A stretch of 64,000 bases of DNA from GCA-2725625 sp964574215 (GTDB taxonomy: Bacteria; Pseudomonadota; Alphaproteobacteria; Rhodospirillales; UBA2165): positions 124,001 to 188,000 of the forward strand of contig CAZNLR010000001.1 of the NCBI GenBank assembly GCA_964574215.1, given 5' to 3'. The notes under the pieces are model-generated. The model saw only the letters and a program-made list of their open reading frames with translations, searched no databases and was not told the origin of the DNA. Position 1 is the stretch's first letter. The number at the start of each line of letters is the position of its first letter. Shown here piece by piece: positions 1 through 8,151 of this stretch. Position numbers and translations under genes: made by a program.

Positions 1-2
1 CC

Positions 3-170
3 AGTATCGCGGCGGTCATCAAACGGCCCGATACGTCGATAACCAAACTGACTTCGGCGGAAAAACAGCAATGGGTAGAAAAGCTGAAGCAAGCCAAAAA
101 ATCCTGGATCGCCGAGTTCGAGAAACAAGGCCTGCCGTACGGTCAAATGGTCGCTGACTACTCGAAATAG
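3..170 (+). CDS. TRAP transporter solute-binding protein DctP, C-terminal fragment
   Basis: The window opens inside this gene; only the last 55 codons are present, ending in TAG at 168-170. The fragment is a charged, helix-rich tail ending in Gln-Met-Val-Ala-Asp-Tyr-Ser-Lys, which fits the C-terminal helix of periplasmic DctP-type binding proteins. The stronger argument is context: the stop is 5 nt before a DctQ gene and then a DctM gene, the usual P-Q-M order of a TRAP importer. The substrate cannot be read from this fragment. An unrelated upstream gene is possible but unlikely. Confidence 0.7.
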   Translation, partial: SIAAVIKRPDTSITKLTSAEKQQWVEKLKQAKKSWIAEFEKQGLPYGQMVADYSK

Positions 171-175
171 TAACC

Positions 176-694
176 GTGAATCAGAACGATAATGTAATCG
201 TTCGGTCCACACGGCTGGTCGTTACCGTAGCAGCATATATCGCCGGCATTGTGCTGGTGCTGCTGATGCTACTGACGACCGCCGACGTGGCCGGACGATA
301 TTTTTTCAACAGTCCGATCACCGGTGTGTTCGACGTAACCCATTTTGCCGTCCTTATCATGGTGTTTCTGGGACTGGCTTATTGTGGCTTCCAGAACGGT
401 CACGTCGCTATTGATATTCTTTATAACCAGCTCGGTAAGGGACTGGCCGGTATTCTGAACCGGATCGTCAATCTGATCGGGTTTGTATTGTTCGGGTTGA
501 TCGCCTGGCGTGCTCTGATCCAATCGGTAGACGTGAAGGAATTTAACGAGGCATCTCAATTAGTGCTGATCCCATTTTATCCCTTTTATTATATTCTCGC
601 TTTCGGCGCCGCATTATTCGCTTTCGTAATGGCCTTAAGGATATTCGTACCAGTGCGTGAACCAGATAGTGAAGTGAAAGACGACAAATCGTGA
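176..694 (+). CDS. TRAP transporter small permease DctQ
   Basis: This 172-residue inner-membrane protein is the small permease subunit of a TRAP (Na+-coupled, binding-protein-dependent) importer. Four hydrophobic segments are visible at about residues 15-37, 48-70, 90-110 and 130-152. The DVAGRYFFNSP stretch after helix 1 is the typical DctQ signature. It starts with GTG at 176, 5 nt after the DctP stop, and its TGA overlaps the GTG of the next gene by 4 nt, so the operon is probably translationally coupled. Substrate unknown. Confidence 0.9.
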   Translation: MNQNDNVIVRSTRLVVTVAAYIAGIVLVLLMLLTTADVAGRYFFNSPITGVFDVTHFAVLIMVFLGLAYCGFQNGHVAIDILYNQLGKGLAGILNRIVNLIGFVLFGLIAWRALIQSVDVKEFNEASQLVLIPFYPFYYILAFGAALFAFVMALRIFVPVREPDSEVKDDKS

Positions 695-1995
695 GCCCAA
701 CCATCATTGGTCTGCTGACACTTTGCGGGCTGTTTTTCTTCATTTTTATGCGTATACCGATCGGCATCGCCCTGGGGGTATCCGGCACCCTTGGCTATTT
801 AGCGCTGAACGGAATGGATACAACTTTGGCCCTGTTGGGCAGCATTCCTTTTGAAATTTCCTACAATTACGATCTCAGTATCATCGCCTTATTCGTCTTA
901 ATGGGTAATTTCGCCATGGTGTCGGGGATGAGCCGTGACCTCTACACCATGGCGCGTAGCCTGGTCGGTCATTGGCCGGGAGGGCTCGCTTCGGCGACCA
1001 TTGTCGGCTGCGCCGGTTTCGCTGCGGTTTCAGGTTCAAGTTTGGCTTCGGCGGTTACCATGGGCAGGGTCTCGTTGCCCGAAATGGAACGTTTTAAATA
1101 TCACCCGCGTCTGGCTACCGGATGTGTGGCGGCCGGAGGGACGCTGGGTATACTTATTCCACCCAGTACCGGTTTCATCATTTACGCCTTGTTGACCGAG
1201 GAATCCATAGGTCAGTTGTTTTTGGCGGGCGTCCTGCCGGGTATTTCGCTGACTCTCCTATTTATGCTGACGATCTACATTCTCACGCGTATCAACCCGG
1301 CAATTGGACCAAAGGCGCCCCGCCTTGATTGGCGCGAAAGGGTTGCCTCAGTAGGGCGGGCTACCACATTGATCGGCATTGTTATTGTCGTGTTGGGCGG
1401 CATTTATATAGGTGTCTTTACCCCGGTTGAAGCGGCGGCGATCGGCGCTTTCCTGACCTTCGTTTTGATGATCGCACGCGGCAAGGTTACTGTTCAAACC
1501 ATGCGGTTTTGTGTTTTGGAGACGATCAAGACCTTTGCCATGGTCTACCTAATCGTCATTGGCGCCTTTATTTTCAACCCGTTCCTTGCCGTAACACAGC
1601 TCCCAGCCAATCTGGCTCAGTTCGTGGCCGATCTGAACATGGCGCCGACTGCCGTTCTGATTCTAATTATATTCGGCTATATCGTGCTCGGCACCTTCCT
1701 GGAAGGATTCGCCATCATGGTGCTGACGATTCCCATCGTGTTTCCGATGATCGTCAACATGGGCTATGATCCGATCTGGTTCGGTGTGCTTTTGGTGGTG
1801 GTGCTGGAGATGAGCCTGATCAGTCCGCCTTTGGGACTCAACGTCTTCGTCGTCAAAGGCATAGCCGAGGGTGTCCCCATGGCGGAGATTTTCAAGGGTA
1901 TCATTCCCTTTTGGGCGGCGATGTTGGTGTGCGCCATATTGCTGATCATTTTCCCTCAGATCGCGCTCATCCTTCCGGAAACCATGATCCGCTAA
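691..1995 (+). CDS. TRAP transporter large permease DctM
   Basis: This 434-residue polytopic membrane protein forms the translocation channel of the TRAP importer. The conserved GGTLGILIPPST loop lies near residue 150, and a C-terminal ISPPLGLNVFVVKG motif is present; both are hallmarks of DctM. The length is normal for the family. The start is GTG at 691 in a 4-nt overlap with dctQ. It is very similar by eye to the second DctM at 3399-4706 on the other strand. A palindromic repeat pair and an amidase follow, so the importer may supply an amide-type substrate; that is inference. Confidence 0.93.
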   Translation: MSPTIIGLLTLCGLFFFIFMRIPIGIALGVSGTLGYLALNGMDTTLALLGSIPFEISYNYDLSIIALFVLMGNFAMVSGMSRDLYTMARSLVGHWPGGLASATIVGCAGFAAVSGSSLASAVTMGRVSLPEMERFKYHPRLATGCVAAGGTLGILIPPSTGFIIYALLTEESIGQLFLAGVLPGISLTLLFMLTIYILTRINPAIGPKAPRLDWRERVASVGRATTLIGIVIVVLGGIYIGVFTPVEAAAIGAFLTFVLMIARGKVTVQTMRFCVLETIKTFAMVYLIVIGAFIFNPFLAVTQLPANLAQFVADLNMAPTAVLILIIFGYIVLGTFLEGFAIMVLTIPIVFPMIVNMGYDPIWFGVLLVVVLEMSLISPPLGLNVFVVKGIAEGVPMAEIFKGIIPFWAAMLVCAILLIIFPQIALILPETMIR

Positions 1996-2000
1996 TATTA

Positions 2001-2040
2001 ATTGTACCTGGTACCGATTTTAATTGTACCTGGTACAATT
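2001..2040. repeat. Paired TGTACC(T)GGTACA palindromes
   Basis: Two copies of the same short palindrome stand in direct succession. The first, 2001-2015, is imperfect and ends GGTACC. The second, 2022-2040, is a perfect 19-bp palindrome with arms AATTGTACC/GGTACAATT around a central T. The pair lies between the dctM stop (1995) and the amidase start (2058). The same paired motif occurs at 52679-52732, again between a stop codon and the next start. It could be a protein-binding operator, an mRNA hairpin or a REP-like element. Confidence 0.8.
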
Positions 2041-2057
2041 TATGTGAAAGGACAGCT

Positions 2058-3392
2058 ATGCCCGATCTCAGAAAGAATGGTCCGGTGGGGCTTAATCTTC
2101 TGACGGCAGGTGAAGCCGCCGGAAAAATAGCGTCAGGCGAAATTTCATCCGAGGCTTTGGTGAGAGACTGTCTCGCCCGGATCGAGGCGCGGGACGGCGA
2201 TTTTCACGCCTGGCATTTTGTTGATCCTGATTTGGCCCTGGCGCAGGCGCGGGCCTGCGATGAAGGCGCTCCAGGCGGCGTTTTGCACGGCGTGCCGGTG
2301 GGGGTGAAGGATATTCTGGATACGGCGGATATGCCCACGGAATACGGCTCCTCGCTCTATGTTGGCCATCAGCCGGAAAAGGATTGCCTGACGGTGGCCA
2401 AACTCAAAGAGGCGGGCGCCGTTATCCTCGGCAAGACGGTAACCACCGAATTTGCCTGCCCGTTTCCCGCTCACACACTTAATCCTCACGATCTCAAGAG
2501 CACGCCTGGGGTGTCCTCCAGCGGCTCGGCCGCCGCCGTCGCCGATTTTATGGTTCCTTTGTCAAACGGCACGCAAACCGGCGGATCGGTCATCCGTCCG
2601 GCGGCGCTCTGCGGAGTCTACGGGTTTAAGGCGAGCCAAAATGCGTTGGACCCGACGGGAATCCAAATGTGGAAACCCAACATCGATACGTTGGGGCATT
2701 TTGGGCGCAGCGTTGACGATCTCGCCCTCATGCGCGCCGCCTTGATCGGCGGTGATCCAACGATCTCTTCCTTGCCGGAAGGCTCTTCTCCACGCCTTGG
2801 CATTTGCCGGACCGGCCAGTGGCCGGCGGCGGGACCGGAAAATATTGCCATGATGGAGAAAGTGATCGCCATTCTCGGTGATGCCGGTATCTCCTGTGAC
2901 GAGGTCGACTTTCCAACGAATTTCACCGAACTGGAGCAGGCTCATCCTGTCATCACCGGTGCCGACGCCATCGCCGTTCTGCCTCAAAAAGTGACCAGCC
3001 AATTGGATCGCGTGAACGACTGGACCCGAAATCGGACATTGGAAGCACAACAACGATCGGACGATGAGGTGGATCAGGCAAGGCGCGTGGCGTCGAACGC
3101 TCGGGCCGATCTAGCGAGGATATTCGAAGACCATGACCTGTTGCTGACGCCGGCTGCCGAGGGGGAAGCACAGACCGATCCAACAGCCATGGCGCCGCCA
3201 TCGTTCAACAGTCTCTGGTCGTTGATGTATACGCCCTGTGTATCGATCCCCGCTTTTTGTGGACCCAACCAGATGCCGGTGGGGCTCCAAGCGGTCGGGC
3301 CGGTAGGACAGGATGAAAGTTTGCTGGTTCATTGTGCCTGGCTATGTGGCCGCATCATCGAGTCTGCAGGTGAATTGCCGGTCGCCTTATAG
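2058..3392 (+). CDS. Amidase (amidase signature family)
   Basis: This 444-residue protein belongs to the amidase signature family, which hydrolyses amides through a Lys-cisSer-Ser triad. The Lys is visible in GVPVGVKD, the cis-Ser in GVSSSGSAAAV and the nucleophile Ser in TQTGGSVIRPAA, so the triad looks intact. The reading frame stays open upstream to 1911 inside dctM. ATG 2058 is chosen because an AAAGGACAG ribosome-binding site precedes it and the family alignment begins soon after. No signal peptide is seen, so it should be cytoplasmic. It follows a TRAP importer in the same direction; a link between imported substrate and hydrolysis is plausible but unproven. Confidence 0.88.
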   Translation: MPDLRKNGPVGLNLLTAGEAAGKIASGEISSEALVRDCLARIEARDGDFHAWHFVDPDLALAQARACDEGAPGGVLHGVPVGVKDILDTADMPTEYGSSLYVGHQPEKDCLTVAKLKEAGAVILGKTVTTEFACPFPAHTLNPHDLKSTPGVSSSGSAAAVADFMVPLSNGTQTGGSVIRPAALCGVYGFKASQNALDPTGIQMWKPNIDTLGHFGRSVDDLALMRAALIGGDPTISSLPEGSSPRLGICRTGQWPAAGPENIAMMEKVIAILGDAGISCDEVDFPTNFTELEQAHPVITGADAIAVLPQKVTSQLDRVNDWTRNRTLEAQQRSDDEVDQARRVASNARADLARIFEDHDLLLTPAAEGEAQTDPTAMAPPSFNSLWSLMYTPCVSIPAFCGPNQMPVGLQAVGPVGQDESLLVHCAWLCGRIIESAGELPVAL

Positions 3393-3398
3393 AGCGGG

Positions 3399-4706
3399 TT
3401 AATTTCCGAACATGGTGTCGGGCAGGAAAGTGGCGATCTCAGGGAAGGCGACCAGGAATATCAGGCAGACGCCCATGGCGAACCAGAACGGCCAGATGCC
3501 GCGGAATATGGTGCCCATGGGCACATCCTGGGCGACGCTTTTGACGACAAATACGTTGACCCCGACCGGTGGGCTGATCAATCCCATTTCGAGGACGATG
3601 ACGACCACGATACCGAACCAGATGGGACTCATCTCCAATTGAGTGATGACGTCGAAAACCACCGGCAGGGTAAGCACCAGCATGGCGAGGCCTTCAAGGA
3701 AGGTGCCGAGCGCGATGTAGGTAATCAAAATCAGGAAAAGAATGCCGGTCTTGCCGACATCGAGATTGACCAGAAAAGTCACCAAATCGGAGGGCAATGA
3801 AGTGAGCGCCATAAAGGGAATGAAAACATGGGCGCCGATTAAAATCATGAAAACGGTGGCCGTGGTTTGCAGCGTCTGCAAAATGACGAACTGAACTTTG
3901 TCCTTATCCAAAGACCTGCGGTAAAGGGCGACCAAAAAAGTCAAGACGGCGCCGACGCCGGCGGCTTCGACCGGCGTAAAAATACCCATATAAATACCGC
4001 CGATGGTGGCCAGAACGATACCGACGATGGTGAGGGAGCGTTTCAGGGTGGCAAACCTTTCCGCCATGGTGCTGGAAGGACCTGCCGGACCAATTTCCGG
4101 CTTGATCAGCGTGACGATATAAATGGCGACCAGGAATAAGAATGTGAGCAATATTCCCGGGATGATGCCGGCCATAAAGAGGCGGCCGATGGATTGCTCT
4201 GTCAGGATGGCATAAATGATAAGGCCGGTGGAAGGCGGAATCAGTATGCCCAATGTACCGCCGGCGGCCACTGCGCCCGTGGCCAGAGCGTCTCCATAGC
4301 CGAACCGCTTCATTTCCGGCAGCGCCACCCGTCCCATGGTAATGGCCGAGGCGATGGAAGATCCGCTCAAAGCCGCAAATCCAGCACAGCCGGCAATGGT
4401 CGCCGACGCCAGGCCGCCCCGTTTGTGTCCGACCCAGGAATAGGCCGCGTTGAATAGGTCCGCGCTCATGCCCGATACGCCCGCAAGATTTCCCATCAAT
4501 ACAAATAGCGGAATGACCGTCAGGGGGAGGGTGACAGCCACCTCGAAGGCTTCACTGCTGAGGCTGCTGAGGGCGGCGGGAAAGCCGTTCATGGCTGCCG
4601 TACCAAAAAAGCCGACGACCAGCATGGCCATGGCCACCGGCATACGCAGGAATAAAAAGGCAAACAAAAAAAACAGGCCAATAAAACCGATGGCAGTCGC
4701 GGACAC
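3399..4706 (-). CDS. TRAP transporter large permease DctM (second system)
   Basis: This 435-residue DctM-type permease is the channel subunit of a second TRAP importer, transcribed towards the amidase and ending 6 nt from it. It carries the same GGTLGILIPPST loop and ISPPVGVNVFVVK C-terminal motif as the DctM at 691-1995. The start is GTG at 4706, preceded by a GAGGGGG ribosome-binding site. The close similarity to the first DctM suggests paralogous importers, perhaps for related carboxylates. Confidence 0.93.
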   Translation of the reverse strand: MSATAIGFIGLFFLFAFLFLRMPVAMAMLVVGFFGTAAMNGFPAALSSLSSEAFEVAVTLPLTVIPLFVLMGNLAGVSGMSADLFNAAYSWVGHKRGGLASATIAGCAGFAALSGSSIASAITMGRVALPEMKRFGYGDALATGAVAAGGTLGILIPPSTGLIIYAILTEQSIGRLFMAGIIPGILLTFLFLVAIYIVTLIKPEIGPAGPSSTMAERFATLKRSLTIVGIVLATIGGIYMGIFTPVEAAGVGAVLTFLVALYRRSLDKDKVQFVILQTLQTTATVFMILIGAHVFIPFMALTSLPSDLVTFLVNLDVGKTGILFLILITYIALGTFLEGLAMLVLTLPVVFDVITQLEMSPIWFGIVVVIVLEMGLISPPVGVNVFVVKSVAQDVPMGTIFRGIWPFWFAMGVCLIFLVAFPEIATFLPDTMFGN

Positions 4707-4722
4707 TTAAATTTTCCCCCTC

Positions 4723-5259
4723 TTACAAATCAGTGGAGTCTTCCGACTCGCTTATTCTGTGATCACGAAACTCGGCTATTGTTTCGAATACGAGAACAAT
4801 TCCGTAAAGCGCCATACCGAAGGCAAGCACCCAGAAAAACGGCTGAAGGGTAATTTCCAAAGAGCTGGTGGTTTCGCCGAATTCCGCTGCATTGATGCCG
4901 TTTTCAATCAATTTCCAAACCAGGATACCCATCATCATGGCGCCAATCGCTTTTACCAATATGTCGGTCCAGCGCGTAACTTTGGGCCCCGTTACAAACC
5001 CGAGAATTTCAACAACCACTTGTCCACCCTTGCGCCCGCTGTAGGCAACGGCGAAAGAGATCGTGAACACCAGGAAAATTTGATTAAAATCATCGGCGCC
5101 GAAAATTGGCGAATTGAAAACATAGCGGAAGATAACGGCCGTAACGATCAGCACCGCCAAAGCAATGACGGACAGCCCACCGGCATAAAGTGCAATGGGG
5201 CGGAGCACGCGGTCGATCAACGTGAGTGCGCGGTCCGCCCCTTGAGTTTCATCTGACAT
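4723..5259 (-). CDS. TRAP transporter small permease DctQ (second system)
   Basis: This 178-residue small TRAP permease has four predicted membrane helices (about residues 20-45, 55-75, 95-118 and 138-162). The RYVFNSPIFG motif after helix 1 is typical of DctQ. It lies between dctP (5291-6316) and dctM (3399-4706) with short gaps, giving the standard P-Q-M order on the minus strand. The N- and C-terminal tails are acidic and presumably cytoplasmic. Substrate unknown. Confidence 0.9.
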   Translation of the reverse strand: MSDETQGADRALTLIDRVLRPIALYAGGLSVIALAVLIVTAVIFRYVFNSPIFGADDFNQIFLVFTISFAVAYSGRKGGQVVVEILGFVTGPKVTRWTDILVKAIGAMMMGILVWKLIENGINAAEFGETTSSLEITLQPFFWVLAFGMALYGIVLVFETIAEFRDHRISESEDSTDL

Positions 5260-5290
5260 TATCCGTAACTCTGTTTATTTGGATAATGCC

Positions 5291-6316
5291 CTATTCGGTC
5301 GCCGCCTTGTAGATGGCTCTGGCGGGAATACCCTTCTTTTCCTTCGCGGCTAGGAACGCCTCGACGGATTTGGCTGTTGCCGCGTCGAAGGCGGCAACCG
5401 CTTCTTTGGAAAGTTGGGTAAATTTGACACCTTTGTTTTCATTTTTGGCGGTCATCAACTGACCCTTGTCAATTTTGCCCCAATAATTGGCGGCCATCAT
5501 GCTGTACTCGCGGCCAGTATGTTTATTGACGGCGGCCTGGTGATCTTTTGAGAGGCCATCCCAGACCTGTCTGTTCATGGCAATGAAGAACAACGATGTC
5601 GGGCCATTAATACCGGCGGCGACATATTCGCCGGGTTCGGCAAGACGCCATGGCCGATAAAGAGCGCCCGGCGAAATGTAGACGCCATCAAGCACACCGG
5701 TTTGCAGAGCGTTGTAGATTTTCGAAACCGGCATATAGACGGCGGCAGCGCCCCAAGATTTGACCTGCGGAATATTGCTCGGCGACGGCGCTCGAATTTT
5801 CAAGCCTTTGATATCCGCCAATTTACTTACCATCTTTTTGCGCGTGATAATGACGGGCGGCCAGTTGGAGAATAGGGCGAGAACTTTCACTTTGGTATAT
5901 TCCGGCGTCAGGAACTTGTCATAAACCTTCCAGATCTTGCTGGTAACCTCCTGCGAGGAATTGCCTACGCCGGGCTGACCGACAACCATGGTGCGCGGGA
6001 AGATAGTTGGTGTATATCCCTGAATACCGAAGGTGATTTCGGCAACATTGTCGATTACGCGTTTGTATTGGGCAACCGGTCCTTTGCCGAGTTGACCCGC
6101 CGGAAACAGTTTGATGGTCAATGCACCACCGGTTGCCGCTGCGATATTCTTTGCCAAAGGCGGAATGACCCCTCTGTTAATGGGGTGCTTGGACGACATA
6201 AAGGTCGCGGCCTTTAGTTCCTTAGCGTGCGCCGTGGGCGCCGTCAGTCCGCCGGCTAAAATTGCGGCGCCTACCGTGGCTCCCACGATCGTGAAGGTTG
6301 TTCTAGTGAAATTCAT
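5291..6316 (-). CDS. TRAP transporter solute-binding protein DctP (second system)
   Basis: This 341-residue periplasmic binding protein feeds the TRAP permease encoded just downstream. A Sec signal peptide is clear (hydrophobic run to about residue 31, cleavage after AHA). The LKIRAPSPSN region near residue 170 matches the DctP ligand pocket, where the Arg normally pairs with a carboxylate of the ligand, and YNALQTGVLDGV follows. A GGGAG ribosome-binding site lies 6 nt before the ATG. The likely ligand is an organic acid, but its identity cannot be read from sequence. Confidence 0.92.
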   Translation of the reverse strand: MNFTRTTFTIVGATVGAAILAGGLTAPTAHAKELKAATFMSSKHPINRGVIPPLAKNIAAATGGALTIKLFPAGQLGKGPVAQYKRVIDNVAEITFGIQGYTPTIFPRTMVVGQPGVGNSSQEVTSKIWKVYDKFLTPEYTKVKVLALFSNWPPVIITRKKMVSKLADIKGLKIRAPSPSNIPQVKSWGAAAVYMPVSKIYNALQTGVLDGVYISPGALYRPWRLAEPGEYVAAGINGPTSLFFIAMNRQVWDGLSKDHQAAVNKHTGREYSMMAANYWGKIDKGQLMTAKNENKGVKFTQLSKEAVAAFDAATAKSVEAFLAAKEKKGIPARAIYKAATE

Positions 6317-6466
6317 TTTAATCTCCCATTTTTTCGGTTTTCGTTATCAAATTTTCCCTAATTGTATTTTAGCAGAAACCGCCTCCTGAGTATTGTTTAG
6401 TACCCTAACAATATGAGAATCAAAGTCAACTAGAGCCATGATTCTTACTTATTAATTAGGTTTATC

Positions 6467-7408
6467 TTATTTTCGTTCCCGGGTATTCGGACGAACCGGG
6501 GTGGCCAGTTCATTTTGAAAGAACGGGGATAACAATTTGAATTCCTCTTTGCGGGGTGACGATTTTCGCCAGCAAAAACCGATTTTCCGGCTGGCGTATC
6601 GGCCGTCCAACGGGCGGACCTGGAGCCCGGTTCCTCTGATGATGCCGCTATCGATGGCCATTTTCGGCAGGACGGTCAGGCCCAAACCGTTTTCCACCAT
6701 TTGAACCAGCGTATTCAGGCTGGTGGCCTGAAAATCGTCGATGCTTTTTTTGTGGGATTTCGAAGAGTAGCTAAGGATATGGTCCCGCAGGCAATTACCC
6801 TCCGACAATAACAGGAGCGATTCGGATTCCAAATCCTGCGTGGTCACGCGCTCGAGCCCGGAAAAATAATGATTGCGGTTAAAGGTCACCCAAAGACCGT
6901 CATCAGCAAAAATATGATCTTCAAATTTGCCGGAGGGATAGGGGTAAGCCAATAGTAATAGATCAAGTGACCCGCCGTTGAGTCCATCTAGAAGCCGGGA
7001 GGACTGATCCTCTGTAAGGTAGAGTTTCAAATCCGGAAAAGATTTTCGTAACGTAGGCAAAACGCGGGGCAGCAGGAAAGGGGCGATGGTGGGAATAACG
7101 CCAAGCTGCAAAGAACCGCTTAACGGCTCATCGACAGCGGCAACCAAATCAACGATGTCTTCCACATCGACCAGGATATCTCTTGCCCGGGCAACGACCT
7201 CTTCGGCCAATGGAGTCAGGCGAACCGAACGCCGCGTGCGTTCGATAAGAACGCGCCCCAATATTGCTTCCAATTCCTTGATGCTGGCGCTTAAACTCGA
7301 CTGAGTTATCAGGCAGGATTCAGCCGCCCGGCCAAAATGCCCGTGATCGGCCAGCGCGATGAGATGGCGTAACTGTTTAAGAGTTGGTATGGTTTTGATC
7401 TGTGCCAT
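6467..7408 (-). CDS. oxyR: OxyR-like LysR-family transcriptional regulator
   Basis: This 313-residue LysR-type activator has an N-terminal helix-turn-helix (about residues 8-66) and a C-terminal sensing domain. It is divergent from a peroxiredoxin gene, a classic OxyR arrangement. The peroxide-sensing cysteine motif is present as EGNCLRDH with Cys206. The position nine residues later, where enteric OxyR has its disulfide partner, is Ser215 here. Another Cys lies near the C-terminus in KIGFCWRKS. It probably controls the peroxiredoxin in response to peroxide, but by a chemistry other than the canonical intramolecular disulfide. Confidence 0.85.
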   Translation of the reverse strand: MAQIKTIPTLKQLRHLIALADHGHFGRAAESCLITQSSLSASIKELEAILGRVLIERTRRSVRLTPLAEEVVARARDILVDVEDIVDLVAAVDEPLSGSLQLGVIPTIAPFLLPRVLPTLRKSFPDLKLYLTEDQSSRLLDGLNGGSLDLLLLAYPYPSGKFEDHIFADDGLWVTFNRNHYFSGLERVTTQDLESESLLLLSEGNCLRDHILSYSSKSHKKSIDDFQATSLNTLVQMVENGLGLTVLPKMAIDSGIIRGTGLQVRPLDGRYASRKIGFCWRKSSPRKEEFKLLSPFFQNELATPVRPNTRERK

Positions 7409-7555
7409 GGTAATTCATATTAATCGATTTTTCCTATTAAATAAATTAAAATAACAAATTATACAAATATATAAACTGGCTATATTTTACGCCCATCAAA
7501 TAAGTTCACTCAGGCGGTTTGCCGAAATATAATTTGGAAAGAAAAGGAATTACCG
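7409..7555. promoter_or_regulatory. Divergent oxyR-peroxiredoxin control region
   Basis: This 147-bp AT-rich gap separates the two divergent start codons, so it must carry both promoters and presumably the regulator's binding site. Runs of A and T dominate 7425-7490. The peroxiredoxin ribosome-binding site AAAAGGAA is near 7545. I could not identify a single unambiguous OxyR box by eye. Confidence 0.5.
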
Positions 7556-8095
7556 ATGAAAAAAGTACCCCATTCAGTATTTAAAACCCGCGTCCGCAAT
7601 GATGCGCTTGAAGGCCCTAATCCATTCGAGTGGCAAGACCTTTCAACCGACGACATTTTCAAAGGCAAGAATATTGTGCTGTTCTCTTTGCCTGGCGCGT
7701 TTACGCCTACCTGTTCGACCAGTCATTTGCCCCGCTACGAGGAGCTTTATGAAGAATTCAAGTCACAAGGCGTTGACCAGGTGATATGTCTTTCGGTGAA
7801 CGACGCTTTTGTCATGTACCAATGGGGCCTTTCCCAGAATGCCAAAAACGTGTTCCTGCTACCCGACGGCAACGGCGAATTCACCCGCAAAATGGGTATG
7901 CTGGTGGAAAAATCCAATCTGGGATTCGGCATGCGCAGCTGGCGCTATTCCATGCATGTGGTCGATGGTGAGATTAAAAAAATATTCGTCGAAGAGGGTT
8001 TCAGCGACAATTTCGATTCCGATCCGTTCGAAGTGTCAGATGCCGACACCATGCTCGACTATTTGAAGGAAAGCGACGCCATCGCGGCGCAATAA
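7556..8095 (+). CDS. Peroxiredoxin (Prx5-type)
   Basis: This 179-residue thiol peroxidase of the Prx5/redoxin group reduces hydrogen and organic peroxides in the cytoplasm. The peroxidatic Cys53 sits in the family motif PGAFTPTCST. A second cysteine, Cys78, lies in VICLSVND. The Arg-containing GMRSWRYSM segment of the active site is also present. Some proteobacterial homologues carry a C-terminal glutaredoxin domain; this one does not, so it needs a separate thiol donor. The gene is divergent from the OxyR-like regulator and is followed by a terminator hairpin, so it is probably a single-gene peroxide-induced unit. Confidence 0.92.
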   Translation: MKKVPHSVFKTRVRNDALEGPNPFEWQDLSTDDIFKGKNIVLFSLPGAFTPTCSTSHLPRYEELYEEFKSQGVDQVICLSVNDAFVMYQWGLSQNAKNVFLLPDGNGEFTRKMGMLVEKSNLGFGMRSWRYSMHVVDGEIKKIFVEEGFSDNFDSDPFEVSDADTMLDYLKESDAIAAQ

Positions 8096-8116
8096 ATTCA
8101 ACCGGTTGAACGTAAT

Positions 8117-8149
8117 AGAAAACGCGTGGCTCGAAGCTGCGCGTTTTTT
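8117..8149 (+). terminator. Rho-independent terminator after the peroxiredoxin
   Basis: An AAAACGCG arm (8119-8126) pairs with CGCGTTTT (8140 onward) and continues into a run of six T residues, about 20 bp past the peroxiredoxin stop. The A-tract on the left side could also serve the gene converging from the other strand. Confidence 0.75.
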
Positions 8150-8151
8150 AC

